Shown piece by piece: positions 40,163 to 48,562 of a stretch of DNA of 64,000 nucleotides. The position numbers were made by a program, and so were the translations under genes. Source of the DNA: Phenylobacterium sp. (GTDB lineage: Bacteria > Pseudomonadota > Alphaproteobacteria > Caulobacterales > Caulobacteraceae); NCBI RefSeq assembly GCF_022402485.1, contig NZ_JAKRSA010000024.1:64140-128139 (forward strand), in the 5' to 3' direction. The notes under the pieces were generated by a model, which was not told the origin of the DNA, did not search any database, and worked only from the letters and a program-made list of their open reading frames with translations. The first letter of the stretch is position 1. Each line of letters begins with the position of its first letter.

Positions 40163-41965
40163 ATGGCCGATGGTGCCGGCGTGTTGGGCTATCTGGATGT
40201 TGACCGCTCGTTGAGCGGTAGGCTTTGGCGGGCGCGGCCAGCCGACCCCGCCCTTGTCCGGGCCCATCAGCTGACCCTGGGGCTGGATGAGCCCATGGCG
40301 CGTGCCCTGGCGGCCCGGGGTATCACGGCTGAAGCTGCCGGTGCCTATCTGCAGCCAACCTTGAAGGCGTTGTTTCCCGATCCGTCGGCTTTTGCCGACA
40401 TGGACAAGGCCGCGAGGATCCTGGTGGACGCCCTTCTGGCGGACAGGGCCGTCGTGGTGTTCGCCGACTATGACGTGGACGGCGCGTCCAGCGCGGCGCT
40501 CCTGGTCCGTTGGTTCGCCGCCATGGGCAAGGTCCTGAGTATCTATGTCCCCGACCGGGTTGCCGAGGGCTATGGCCCGTCGCCGGCCGCCTTCCGTCGA
40601 TTGCGGGATGAGGGCGCAGACCTGGTGGTCACCGTGGACTGTGGCGCGGCGGCGGTCGATGCGATCGCCTGCGCGGCTGAGATCGGCCTCGACGTGGTGG
40701 TGGTGGACCATCACCTGATGCGCGACGAGGTTCCGGTCTGCGCGGCCCTGGTCAATCCCAACCGTCCCGACTGTACCTCAGGCCAGGGGGTGCTGGCGGC
40801 TGCCGGTGTGACCTTTGTCCTGCTAGCGGCGCTGAACCGGGAGGCGCGTTCGCGGGGCTTGTTTACCGCGCAGGCCGAGCCTGACCTGCGGCAGTGGCTT
40901 GACCTGGCGGCCATGGGGGCGGTCTGCGACGTCACACAGCTGGTTGGCTTCAACCGAGCGCTCACCGCCCAGGGGCTTAAGGTGATGTCGAGCTGGGGTA
41001 ATCCCGGGCTGAAGGCGCTTTTGGAGACCGCTGGGGCCAAGGGACCTGCGACGACATTCCACGCAGGTTTCGTGCTTGGGCCGCGGATCAATGCTGGGGG
41101 CCGGATCGGTCGCTCGGATCTTGGGGCGCGGCTGCTCTCGACAGATGATCCAGATGAGGCGCGAAAGATTGCCCTGGAATTGGACGCTCTGAATGCGTCG
41201 CGGCGGGAAGTTGAGGCCGAAGTCCTTGAAGCCGCCGTACGGATTGTCGAGCGGGAGAGCAACTTTGCAGACCAGCCGCTGTTGTTGGTCGCCGCCGACG
41301 ACTGGCACCCCGGGGTGATTGGGATCGTCGCCGGGCGGCTGCGGGAGCGCTATCGCAAGCCGACCCTGGTGATCGGCATCGACCGCGCTGCCGATGTGGG
41401 CAAGGGGTCAGGTCGCTCGCAGCCGGGGGTCAATCTCGGGCGGGCGGTTCAGGGGGCCTTTGAGGCGGGCCTGCTGCTGGCGGGCGGCGGCCATGCCATG
41501 GCGGCTGGCCTGTCAGTGCGCCCAGGACTGTTGCCGGAATTGCGAGATTTTCTTTGCGCCCAGCTCGAGGTGGAGGCTGAGGCCGCCAGCGAGGCCGACG
41601 CCCTGGATATTGACGCCCTGATCACGGCGGCAGGAGCTGATCGGGGTCTGCTGGAGTCTTTTCAACGCCTGGCACCTTTTGGGCCGGGAAATCCCGAGCC
41701 CCTGTTTGCCCTGGCTGAGGTCCGTGTGGAGCGTCCAATAATGCTGCGGGGTGGTCACGTCCGCTGCACGCTCACAGACCGCTCTGGGGGGCGCCTGAAG
41801 GCCGTGGCGTGGCGGGCGGAAGAGACCGAGCTGGGCCGTCGGCTGATGGGCGGTGGCGGGGCGCTTCACGTTGTCGGCCGTCTGAAGGCGGATGATTGGA
41901 ATGGACGCCAGGGGGTGGAGCTGGAGATCGACGACATCGCTGACCCCCGTCGCAAAAACGTCTAG
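40163..41965 (+). CDS. recJ: Single-stranded-DNA-specific exonuclease RecJ
   Basis: VVFADYDVDGASSAALLVRW; TVDCGAAAVDAI; VVDHHLM; GPRINAGGRIGRSDLGARLL; GGHAMAAGLSV. Confidence 0.97.
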   Translation: MADGAGVLGYLDVDRSLSGRLWRARPADPALVRAHQLTLGLDEPMARALAARGITAEAAGAYLQPTLKALFPDPSAFADMDKAARILVDALLADRAVVVFADYDVDGASSAALLVRWFAAMGKVLSIYVPDRVAEGYGPSPAAFRRLRDEGADLVVTVDCGAAAVDAIACAAEIGLDVVVVDHHLMRDEVPVCAALVNPNRPDCTSGQGVLAAAGVTFVLLAALNREARSRGLFTAQAEPDLRQWLDLAAMGAVCDVTQLVGFNRALTAQGLKVMSSWGNPGLKALLETAGAKGPATTFHAGFVLGPRINAGGRIGRSDLGARLLSTDDPDEARKIALELDALNASRREVEAEVLEAAVRIVERESNFADQPLLLVAADDWHPGVIGIVAGRLRERYRKPTLVIGIDRAADVGKGSGRSQPGVNLGRAVQGAFEAGLLLAGGGHAMAAGLSVRPGLLPELRDFLCAQLEVEAEAASEADALDIDALITAAGADRGLLESFQRLAPFGPGNPEPLFALAEVRVERPIMLRGGHVRCTLTDRSGGRLKAVAWRAEETELGRRLMGGGGALHVVGRLKADDWNGRQGVELEIDDIADPRRKNV

Positions 41966-42021
41966 GCTGCGGGTTGCGTGGGGCAGGGAAGGCAGATATA
42001 GAGCCGCCCTCCGCGTCGAGT

Positions 42022-42096
42022 GGTCCCTTCGTCTATCGGTTAGGACGCCAGGTTTTCAACCTGGAGAGAGGGGTTCGACTCCCCTAGGGACTGCCA
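42022..42096 (+). tRNA. tRNA-Glu (anticodon TTC)
   Basis: GGTCCCTTCGTCTATCGGTTAGGACGCCAGGTTTTCAACCTGGAGAGAGGGGTTCGACTCCCCTAGGGACTGCCA; stem CCAGG/CCTGG with loop TTTTCAA. Confidence 0.96.
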
Positions 42097-42447
42097 CGCG
42101 GGGCCTTCCATCAAATTTTGGATCTGAGCCGCGTTCCGAGGCGGCGACCTGTCCCGTAGCCTGAGTTTGCGCTCGGTTCCGGTTGTCGGTCGTCACCCCG
42201 CATTGCGTGACGGCCCTGACCTTGCTGGTGCCAGATAAGCGGCCTGCCAGCACACCTGTCTCCAGATTGCGGCCTATGTGACTGGGTCTGAGCCCTTCAT
42301 GCACTGACAGATATGCCTGACAAGTCGGCGTTTTCATCGTGGCCAAGCATGTTCAGCCAAATGGTTATTGACGGCTCTCCTGTTACGAGAACAGTGTTAT
42401 AACTGGCGCGGTTCTGTGGATCGAGAGTGACCGGGTCAGAGGGGCTC

Positions 42448-43050
42448 ATGTCTGGTTACGATTTTCAGGATGCTGGCGCCGACGAGGCTGTACGCATCAG
42501 TGGTCGCGTGAAGTGGTTCGACGCCGGTAAGGGCTATGGTTTCGTCGTTCCCGATGATCCCAGCCAAACCGATCTGAAGGATGTGCTGCTGCACGTCACG
42601 TCCCTGCGAGACTCCGGCCATGAGAGCGCCCTGGAGGGGGCTGTCATCGTCTGTGACGCCATTCGCCGGCCCAAGGGCTGGCAGGTGTCTGAGGTGCTCG
42701 AGCTTGACGAAAGTGCGGCACCGCCGCCCGAACCCCGTCGCAGCCGCGACGAAGGGCGTCGTGAAGCCCCAGATCGTGGTCATGAACGCAGTGAGTCCTT
42801 TCCCCGCCCTCGTCGCCCGGTGCTGGCCGGCGGGCCTCTGGAGCGGGCGAAGGTCAAGTGGTTCAACCGGTCCAAAGGCTATGGCTTTGTGGTCCGAGAG
42901 ACCCACCCCGGTGACATCTTCGTTCATATCGAAACCCTGCGCCGGGCAGGGCTAGAAGATCTCCAGCCTGGTGACGATGTGCGGGTCCGGTTCGCAGAGG
43001 GCCCGAAAGGCCTTGTTGTGGCCGAGATCGAGCCGATAGGTCTGGCCTAA
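42448..43050 (+). CDS. Tandem (two-domain) cold-shock-domain protein
   Basis: Two CSDs: [39 protein letters not shown] and [33 protein letters not shown] joined by an Arg/Glu/Pro-rich linker. Confidence 0.95.
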   Translation: MSGYDFQDAGADEAVRISGRVKWFDAGKGYGFVVPDDPSQTDLKDVLLHVTSLRDSGHESALEGAVIVCDAIRRPKGWQVSEVLELDESAAPPPEPRRSRDEGRREAPDRGHERSESFPRPRRPVLAGGPLERAKVKWFNRSKGYGFVVRETHPGDIFVHIETLRRAGLEDLQPGDDVRVRFAEGPKGLVVAEIEPIGLA

Positions 43051-43125
43051 GACCACCTTTATCCCCGATCTTCCGGAGCGGGGCGTCAGGGGCGTCCTAG
43101 ACCTCAAGTTTGCCGGAGATGTCTC

Positions 43126-43596
43126 TTGTCCAGTTCCCTCGTCCACCGGCGCGCCATGCTGGCCGGCATCGCCGCCCTGGCCGCCCCTGGCACTTTGCGC
43201 GCCAAAACCCCGGTGGCCTTGGAGCCCCTGGAGATCCTCACAGGTCGAGGTCCGGTCCGGTTCCAGGTGGAGATCGCTGATAATGACGCGACCCGTGCCC
43301 AGGGCCTGATGTATCGCAAGTCCCTGGCTCCGGACCGGGGGATGCTGTTTGATTTTCACACCCCGCGTCCGGTCGCCTTCTGGATGCGCAACACCTACAT
43401 CTCCCTGGACATGATTTTCATTCGGGCCGACGGGCGCATCTTGTCCATTGCGCGCAACACCGTGCCCCTCTCGGAAGAAGGTGTGCCGTCTGGTGGCCCC
43501 GTCCGAGCGGTTCTTGAGCTGATCGGCGGCCGGGCGGCGCAAATCGGTGCCCTGCCGGGAGACCGCGTGATTCACCGGATCTTCCCCCGTGGATGA
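43126..43596 (+). CDS. DUF192 family exported protein
   Basis: FQVEIADNDATRAQGLMYRKSLAPDRGMLFDFHTPRPVAFWMRNTYISLDMIFIRADGRILSIARNTVPLSE. Confidence 0.93.
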   Translation: MSSSLVHRRAMLAGIAALAAPGTLRAKTPVALEPLEILTGRGPVRFQVEIADNDATRAQGLMYRKSLAPDRGMLFDFHTPRPVAFWMRNTYISLDMIFIRADGRILSIARNTVPLSEEGVPSGGPVRAVLELIGGRAAQIGALPGDRVIHRIFPRG

Positions 43597-44020
43597 GCCG
43601 ACTGAGTCGATCCCCGCACCGCCCGAGGGATTTGTGCGCTCTGAAGGCCGTGGTGCCTATTCCGGCCACAACGGTCCCTATTTCCACCGCGCCGTGCCGG
43701 GCGAGACGACGGAGCAGGCCTTCTTCGCCCTGCCACGCCATGCCAACGGCCTAGGGCTGGTTCATGGAGGGATGCTGACCAGCTTCCTGGATGGCTTGAT
43801 GGGCGCAGCCGTGTTCCGCGCTGCCCGTCGCCCGGGTGTGACCATCCATCTGTCGGTGGACTTTCTGCACATGGGGCGGGTGGGGGAGTGGGTCATGGGC
43901 GAGTCCCAAGTCACCCGGCTCACCAAAGAGGTCGCCTTTGTGGAGGGCCGAGTCTATGTGGGCCGCCGGGACGTGGTGCGGGGGTCGGGTGTCTTTAAAC
44001 TGATGCATCGCCGGGACTGA
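43589..44020 (+). CDS. PaaI-family (hotdog-fold) thioesterase
   Basis: [68 protein letters not shown]. Confidence 0.9.
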   Translation: MDEPTESIPAPPEGFVRSEGRGAYSGHNGPYFHRAVPGETTEQAFFALPRHANGLGLVHGGMLTSFLDGLMGAAVFRAARRPGVTIHLSVDFLHMGRVGEWVMGESQVTRLTKEVAFVEGRVYVGRRDVVRGSGVFKLMHRRD

Positions 44021-44087
44021 TCGTAGAGGCTCACATTGCGGCGCAGCGCCTTGCGTGGCATGAGACGGCCGTTGTTGGCGTCCGTCT

Positions 44088-44164
44088 CGGGGCGTAGCGC
44101 AGCCTGGTAGCGCATCTGCTTTGGGAGCAGAGGGTCGCGTGTTCGAATCACGCCGCCCCGACCA
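44088..44164 (+). tRNA. tRNA-Pro (anticodon TGG)
   Basis: CGGGGCGTAGCGCAGCCTGGTAGCGCATCTGCTTTGGGAGCAGAGGGTCGCGTGTTCGAATCACGCCGCCCCGACCA; stem TCTGC/GCAGA, loop TTTGGGA. Confidence 0.97.
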
Positions 44165-44306
44165 GACGCCGACATCGGGCCTGACGCTCTATCCCGGTCA
44201 TGGGACAGGGGGTGGGTTTGGGTTTCGCCGTTGACGTCCGGCGATCAGGCGCAGGGTCGGTCCCCTGGCCGGATCCGGCGGTCACGATCGCCAAAGGGAC
44301 AGCCAC

Positions 44307-44612
44307 ATGCTTGCGCGCATCCTTCGTCCGGCCAAGAACGCCATGCAGTCTGGCCGGGGCAAGTCCAAGGACTGGGTCCTGGAATTTGAACCCGCCAGCG
44401 CCCGTCGCCCGGACGCCCTGATGGGCTGGACTCAGACTGACGATACGCGCGGCCAGCTGCGTCTTTCCTTTGAGACCAAGGAGGAGGCCGTGGCCTATGC
44501 CGAGCAGAATGGCATCGCCTTCGAGGTCTATGATCCCAAGCCGGCCAAACGCATCATCAAGGCCTATGCCGATAACTTCGCCTTCGGCCGCAAGGTCCCC
44601 TGGACCCACTAG
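44307..44612 (+). CDS. ETC complex I subunit (NDUFS4-like) family protein
   Basis: MLARILRPAKNAMQSGRGKSKDWVLEFEPASARRPDALMGWTQTDDTRGQLRLSFETKEEAVAYAEQNGIAFEVYDP. Confidence 0.94.
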   Translation: MLARILRPAKNAMQSGRGKSKDWVLEFEPASARRPDALMGWTQTDDTRGQLRLSFETKEEAVAYAEQNGIAFEVYDPKPAKRIIKAYADNFAFGRKVPWTH

Positions 44613-44643
44613 AGCCTGGCCTGAAGGCCTCAAGCCTCCCAAA

Positions 44644-44720
44644 GCGCCCTTAGCTCAACCGGATAGAGCATCCGCCTTCTAAGCGGACGGTTGCAGGTTC
44701 GAGTCCTGCAGGGCGCGCCA
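44644..44720 (+). tRNA. tRNA-Arg (anticodon TCT)
   Basis: GCGCCCTTAGCTCAACCGGATAGAGCATCCGCCTTCTAAGCGGACGGTTGCAGGTTCGAGTCCTGCAGGGCGCGCCA; stem TCCGC/GCGGA, loop CTTCTAA. Confidence 0.97.
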
Positions 44721-44855
44721 AATCCAGTTTATCTTGTTGTGCTGCGCTGGTCAGGGTCGTGAATTGGCCATGCGGTTGCAAGTTGCCATGCCCTCGACGG
44801 TGTGGTGGCCAGCATTCACTTTATCCGATAGACTATTCAGGATAATGTTTGCGAA

Positions 44856-45488
44856 GTGAGGCGCGTCATTATTACGGAAATCGAAGATTACTTTGCAAAG
44901 GGATGCGGCCGGTGCGCGCGGTTCGCCACGTCAAATTGCTCGACCCGAAGGTGGACCGCTGGCCTAGTTGAGTTGCGCCGCCTATGTCGTGAGGCGGGCT
45001 TAACTGAAGCGGTGAAGTGGGGCCACCCCTGCTATATGCACGCGGGCTGCAACATTGCGATCATCGGTGCCCTACGGGACGATTTTCGCCTTAGCTTTTT
45101 CAACGCAGCTTTGATGCATGACCCGCAGGGCGTTCTGGAACGGCAAGGCCCCAACACCCGCATCCCCGACATGTTTCGCTTCACCGATAGTGCGCAAGCG
45201 GCGGCCATGGCGGAGACGATTACGGCCTATCTGAAGGAGGCGATGGGCTACGCCGAAGCGGGCCTGCGCCCGCCAAAGGACCACAGCGAAATCGATCTGC
45301 CCGATGAACTTCTTGATGCTCTGGGGGCCGATTTGGAACTTGCCGAGGCTTTTCACCAGCTGTCGCCAGGACGCCGGAAGAGCTACGTCATCAACCTTTC
45401 TTCGGCGAAGACCTCAGCGACGCGCATTGCGCGGATCACAAAGTTCCGACCCAAAATTCTCGCCGGAAAAGGCGCCAACGAGCAGTAA
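44856..45488 (+). CDS. YdeI/OmpD-associated (DUF1801) family protein; start codon uncertain
   Basis: ITEIEDYFAKGCGRCARF...AVKWGHPCYMHAGCNIAIIGALRDDFRLSFFNAALMHDPQGVLERQGPNTR; expected Met of MTEIEDYF is ATT here, GTG at 44856 is the upstream in-frame start. Confidence 0.82.
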   Translation: MRRVIITEIEDYFAKGCGRCARFATSNCSTRRWTAGLVELRRLCREAGLTEAVKWGHPCYMHAGCNIAIIGALRDDFRLSFFNAALMHDPQGVLERQGPNTRIPDMFRFTDSAQAAAMAETITAYLKEAMGYAEAGLRPPKDHSEIDLPDELLDALGADLELAEAFHQLSPGRRKSYVINLSSAKTSATRIARITKFRPKILAGKGANEQ

Positions 45489-45663
45489 GGGCGGTCAGCA
45501 ACCGTTACGCACTACAGAGTGATGGCAAAAGCCACGACATGCCGGTTCCCAGCTTTATCCTCACCGGCGCACCAATTTGAGTTATGTTGTTCTCCGACTC
45601 CGGTGCTAGCCGCCACGGGCTCATGCCCTCATTCCATCACCGATGCACATCGCGGAGCCAAGA

Positions 45664-46383
45664 ATGGACTGGGATGCCTTCTTCGCTGTTCATCGCGATC
45701 TGCCCCGGGAGGGGCCGGGGCTGGCTGAGGATGTTGCCTGGGTCGGGGGGCTGATCGGGATCTCGCCACAGGGCCAGGTGTGCGACGCCGGCTGCGGTCC
45801 TGGCGGCGATCTTGCGGCGCTACGACAACTCGTACCCCAAGGTCGGATAGATGGCTTCGAAACGGTGCCGCACTTCGTCGAAGCGGCGAGGAAGAGGTTC
45901 GCTGGCGACCCCTCGGTGCGGATCGTTGGAGAGAGCATGGAGGGCCTCAGCGGTCCCTATGATCTGATCTGGTCGGCTGGTGCGGTCTATTTCCTTGGCG
46001 TGGCGGGAGCGCTGAATACCTGGCGCGCAGCGTTGAGCGACCAAGGTGCCGTCGCGTTCAGCCATCCCTGCCTGTTCACCGATACACCGTCCGAAGCGGC
46101 GCTGGCCTTCTGGGAAGCAGAGCCAGGCGGCATCGAAACCGAGCAGACCACACGCGATGAGATCGCCGCCGTTGGTTGGCGGGTGCTCGCCGCTCGCCCC
46201 CTCTCGGATGCGGCCTGGGCTGCCTATTATGAACCGATGATGGCGCGCTGTGACGCCCTTGAGGCGGCGGGGGTGAGCGAGGCCGTGGCGGCCGCCATCG
46301 CCGCAGCCCGCAAGGAAGCGTCCGACTGGCGCGCGGTGGCGCACGAGACCGGCTATATGCTGTACGTCGTTCGCCCAGCCTGA
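45664..46383 (+). CDS. Class I SAM-dependent methyltransferase (trans-aconitate methyltransferase-like)
   Basis: GQVCDAGCGPGGDLAALRQLVPQGRIDGFETVPHFVEAARKRF; YDLIWSAGAVYFLGVAGAL. Confidence 0.88.
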   Translation: MDWDAFFAVHRDLPREGPGLAEDVAWVGGLIGISPQGQVCDAGCGPGGDLAALRQLVPQGRIDGFETVPHFVEAARKRFAGDPSVRIVGESMEGLSGPYDLIWSAGAVYFLGVAGALNTWRAALSDQGAVAFSHPCLFTDTPSEAALAFWEAEPGGIETEQTTRDEIAAVGWRVLAARPLSDAAWAAYYEPMMARCDALEAAGVSEAVAAAIAAARKEASDWRAVAHETGYMLYVVRPA

Positions 46384-46432
46384 CCTTTGTGGCTTGATTT
46401 GCGTAAGTCCGGGGACCAGAGCCTGAGCAGAT

Positions 46433-47320
46433 TTATCGTATCAGCCGGTGCATGGTCCGGTCTGTCTCCAGCTCAACCACCAGATCTGCCCCTTCGTGCA
46501 GGGTCGCCAGGATGTGGCGGGTGAGCCGTTCATAGAGCTGGATGAAGGCGGTGATCTGATCGGCGTCCATGGTGCGCTCAGGACCTTGACCGGTCGCCTG
46601 ACGGCGGCGGCGCAGTTTGTCTTCCTGCTCCGTGCGCCAGGTCGCCACCACCTCAAAGCTGGGTGCCCGCAGCAGGGTGAGATGATCGATGCGTCCGAAC
46701 AGGGTCTGATAAGGACCGGCCAGGGCGGCGTTCACATGGGAACGCCATGCCCCATTTGGATCCTCCTCCGCCTCTAGCCGGTTCACCGGCTTAAGCAACG
46801 CATCGGGGGGCTCAGGACTGGCCCCGACGCACCAGCCCTCCAGCAGGATCAGGTCGACAGGCCCCTGGACCTCTGGCCAGAGGTCTAGAGGAACGGGATC
46901 GTCCGTGGCCTTATCGAAACGGGGCAGGCGGGTAGGGCCAGGCTTCGACAGAGCCTCCAGCAGGGCCAGCCCCTGGGGGACATCGTGGGTGCCTGGCGGA
47001 CCCCGGGTGACGAACAGGGGATGGATGTTGGCGGCGAGATCTAGCCTGCGCGCCCGGGGAAGATAGAGATCATCCAGAGAGAGCACGGCCACCCGTAGAC
47101 CCCGTCGACGGAGCAGGCGCGCCACGACAGCGCACAGGGTGGACTTGCCCGACCCCTGGGCGCCACAGACACCGGCGACTAAGGGCTCCTGGCGGCCGGC
47201 GCTCATGGCTTGGAGTTGCAGAGCCAGCGGCTCAGCCACCTCGGAAATCGTAAGTCGGTAGGCCTCGGGCAGGACCTCGTCCTGAAGGAAGTCGGCGATC
47301 CAGTCTGGGGCCTGCGGCAT
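46433..47320 (-). CDS. P-loop kinase, D-glycerate 3-kinase / uridine-kinase-like
   Basis: VAGVCGAQGSGKSTLCAVVARLLRRRGLRVAVLSLDDLYLPRARRLDLAANIHPLFVTRGPPGTHDV; LILLEGWCVGA. Confidence 0.87.
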   Translation of the reverse strand: MPQAPDWIADFLQDEVLPEAYRLTISEVAEPLALQLQAMSAGRQEPLVAGVCGAQGSGKSTLCAVVARLLRRRGLRVAVLSLDDLYLPRARRLDLAANIHPLFVTRGPPGTHDVPQGLALLEALSKPGPTRLPRFDKATDDPVPLDLWPEVQGPVDLILLEGWCVGASPEPPDALLKPVNRLEAEEDPNGAWRSHVNAALAGPYQTLFGRIDHLTLLRAPSFEVVATWRTEQEDKLRRRRQATGQGPERTMDADQITAFIQLYERLTRHILATLHEGADLVVELETDRTMHRLIR

Positions 47321-48481
47321 CTAGGCTGCCGCGCCCCAGGCGGCAAAGCCTCTGAGAAGGTCAGCGATCAGGTCTTCCGGGTCCTCCAGCCCGACGTGCA
47401 GTCGGATCAAGGCACCGCCATAGGCGTCTGGTGCAAGCCTGTTGGCCAGCTGCGGGACACAGTCGATGGCGAGGCTCTCAAACCCGCCCCATGAAAAGCC
47501 AAGGCCAAACAGCTCAAGGGCGTCCAGAAAGGCCGCTGTGGCCGGGGGGCTGGCTGACTTCAAGGTGAAGGCGAACAGGCCACAGGCTCCGCTGAAGTCC
47601 CGCCGCCAGATCTCGCCACCAGGGGTGCCGGGCAGGGCTGGATGCAGGACGCTTGCGACCTCTGGCCGTTCGCTGAGCCAGGCGGCGATGCGTCGGGCTG
47701 ACTGATCGTGTCGCGCCATGCGGGTCGGCAAGGTCCGCAGGCCCCGCAACATCTGATAGGCGTCGTCAGGGGAAACGGCCCAGCCGATGTCGAGCACCCC
47801 GGCGTCGAGGGCTTCGACGACCTTGGGATCCTTGGCCGCTGCCGACCCCATGAAGACGTCGGAATGGCCCCCGACATATTTGGTCAGGGCCTGAACGCTG
47901 ATGTCGACCCCATGGTCTAAGGGTTTGAACAGCCATCCGGCGGCCCAGGTGTTGTCGATCAAGGTGAGGATGCCCCGCTGGCAGGCGGCCGCTGCAATGG
48001 CCGGAACATCCTGAAACTCCAGGCTGAGCGAGCCCGGCGATTCCAGCAGGATCAGGCGGGTGGACGGCCCGCAGATGGCCATCAGGGCCTCGGCGCCCAG
48101 CTGCGGCGGGAAGTAGCGGACCTGGATGCCAAACCGGCGCAGCACCCTGTCGCAGAAGCGCCGGGTAGGCTTGTAGACGCAGTCCACCACAAGGATCTCA
48201 TCGCCAGCCTTCAAGACGGCCAGCAGGGCACCGGTGAGGGCGGCGAGCCCGGAAGGATAGAGCGTTACGCCCCTGGCATGCTCAAGCTCTGCCAGGGCCG
48301 AGATCAGCGCCTGATGCGCGGCCAGACCCTGGCGACCATAGGTGACCTGGGCGTCGTCATCATAAAGCGATGCGGCGTTGGGCAGCAGGACGGTTGAGCC
48401 GCGCTGGATTGGCGGCCCCACCGTGCGGGCCAGGGGCGTTTGCGCCAGACCTGAGTGAATCAGGCGGGTTTCTTCGGTCAT
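47321..48481 (-). CDS. metC: Cystathionine beta-lyase
   Basis: RTVGPPIQRGSTVLLPNAASLYDDDAQVTYGRQGLAAHQALISALAELEHARGVTLYPSGLAAL; QALTKYVGGHSDVFMGSA. Confidence 0.93.
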   Translation of the reverse strand: MTEETRLIHSGLAQTPLARTVGPPIQRGSTVLLPNAASLYDDDAQVTYGRQGLAAHQALISALAELEHARGVTLYPSGLAALTGALLAVLKAGDEILVVDCVYKPTRRFCDRVLRRFGIQVRYFPPQLGAEALMAICGPSTRLILLESPGSLSLEFQDVPAIAAAACQRGILTLIDNTWAAGWLFKPLDHGVDISVQALTKYVGGHSDVFMGSAAAKDPKVVEALDAGVLDIGWAVSPDDAYQMLRGLRTLPTRMARHDQSARRIAAWLSERPEVASVLHPALPGTPGGEIWRRDFSGACGLFAFTLKSASPPATAAFLDALELFGLGFSWGGFESLAIDCVPQLANRLAPDAYGGALIRLHVGLEDPEDLIADLLRGFAAWGAAA

Positions 48482-48562
48482 GCGGGTTGACGTTCATGAG
48501 ACATCAGGGGCGAAACTCCCTGTACTAGACCTATCCCGTTCTGTCCGATCAAGGAGCCCCCC

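Noticed and set aside
42056-42346. Minus-strand ORF of 96 aa ending ...VPRGVEPLSPG
   Set aside because: Its C-terminal part is the antisense of tRNA-Glu (42022-42096); this is a well-known type of spurious ORF.
43954-44175. Minus-strand ORF containing [26 protein letters not shown]
   Set aside because: Antisense read-through of tRNA-Pro(TGG) and the 3' end of the thioesterase gene; not a real protein.
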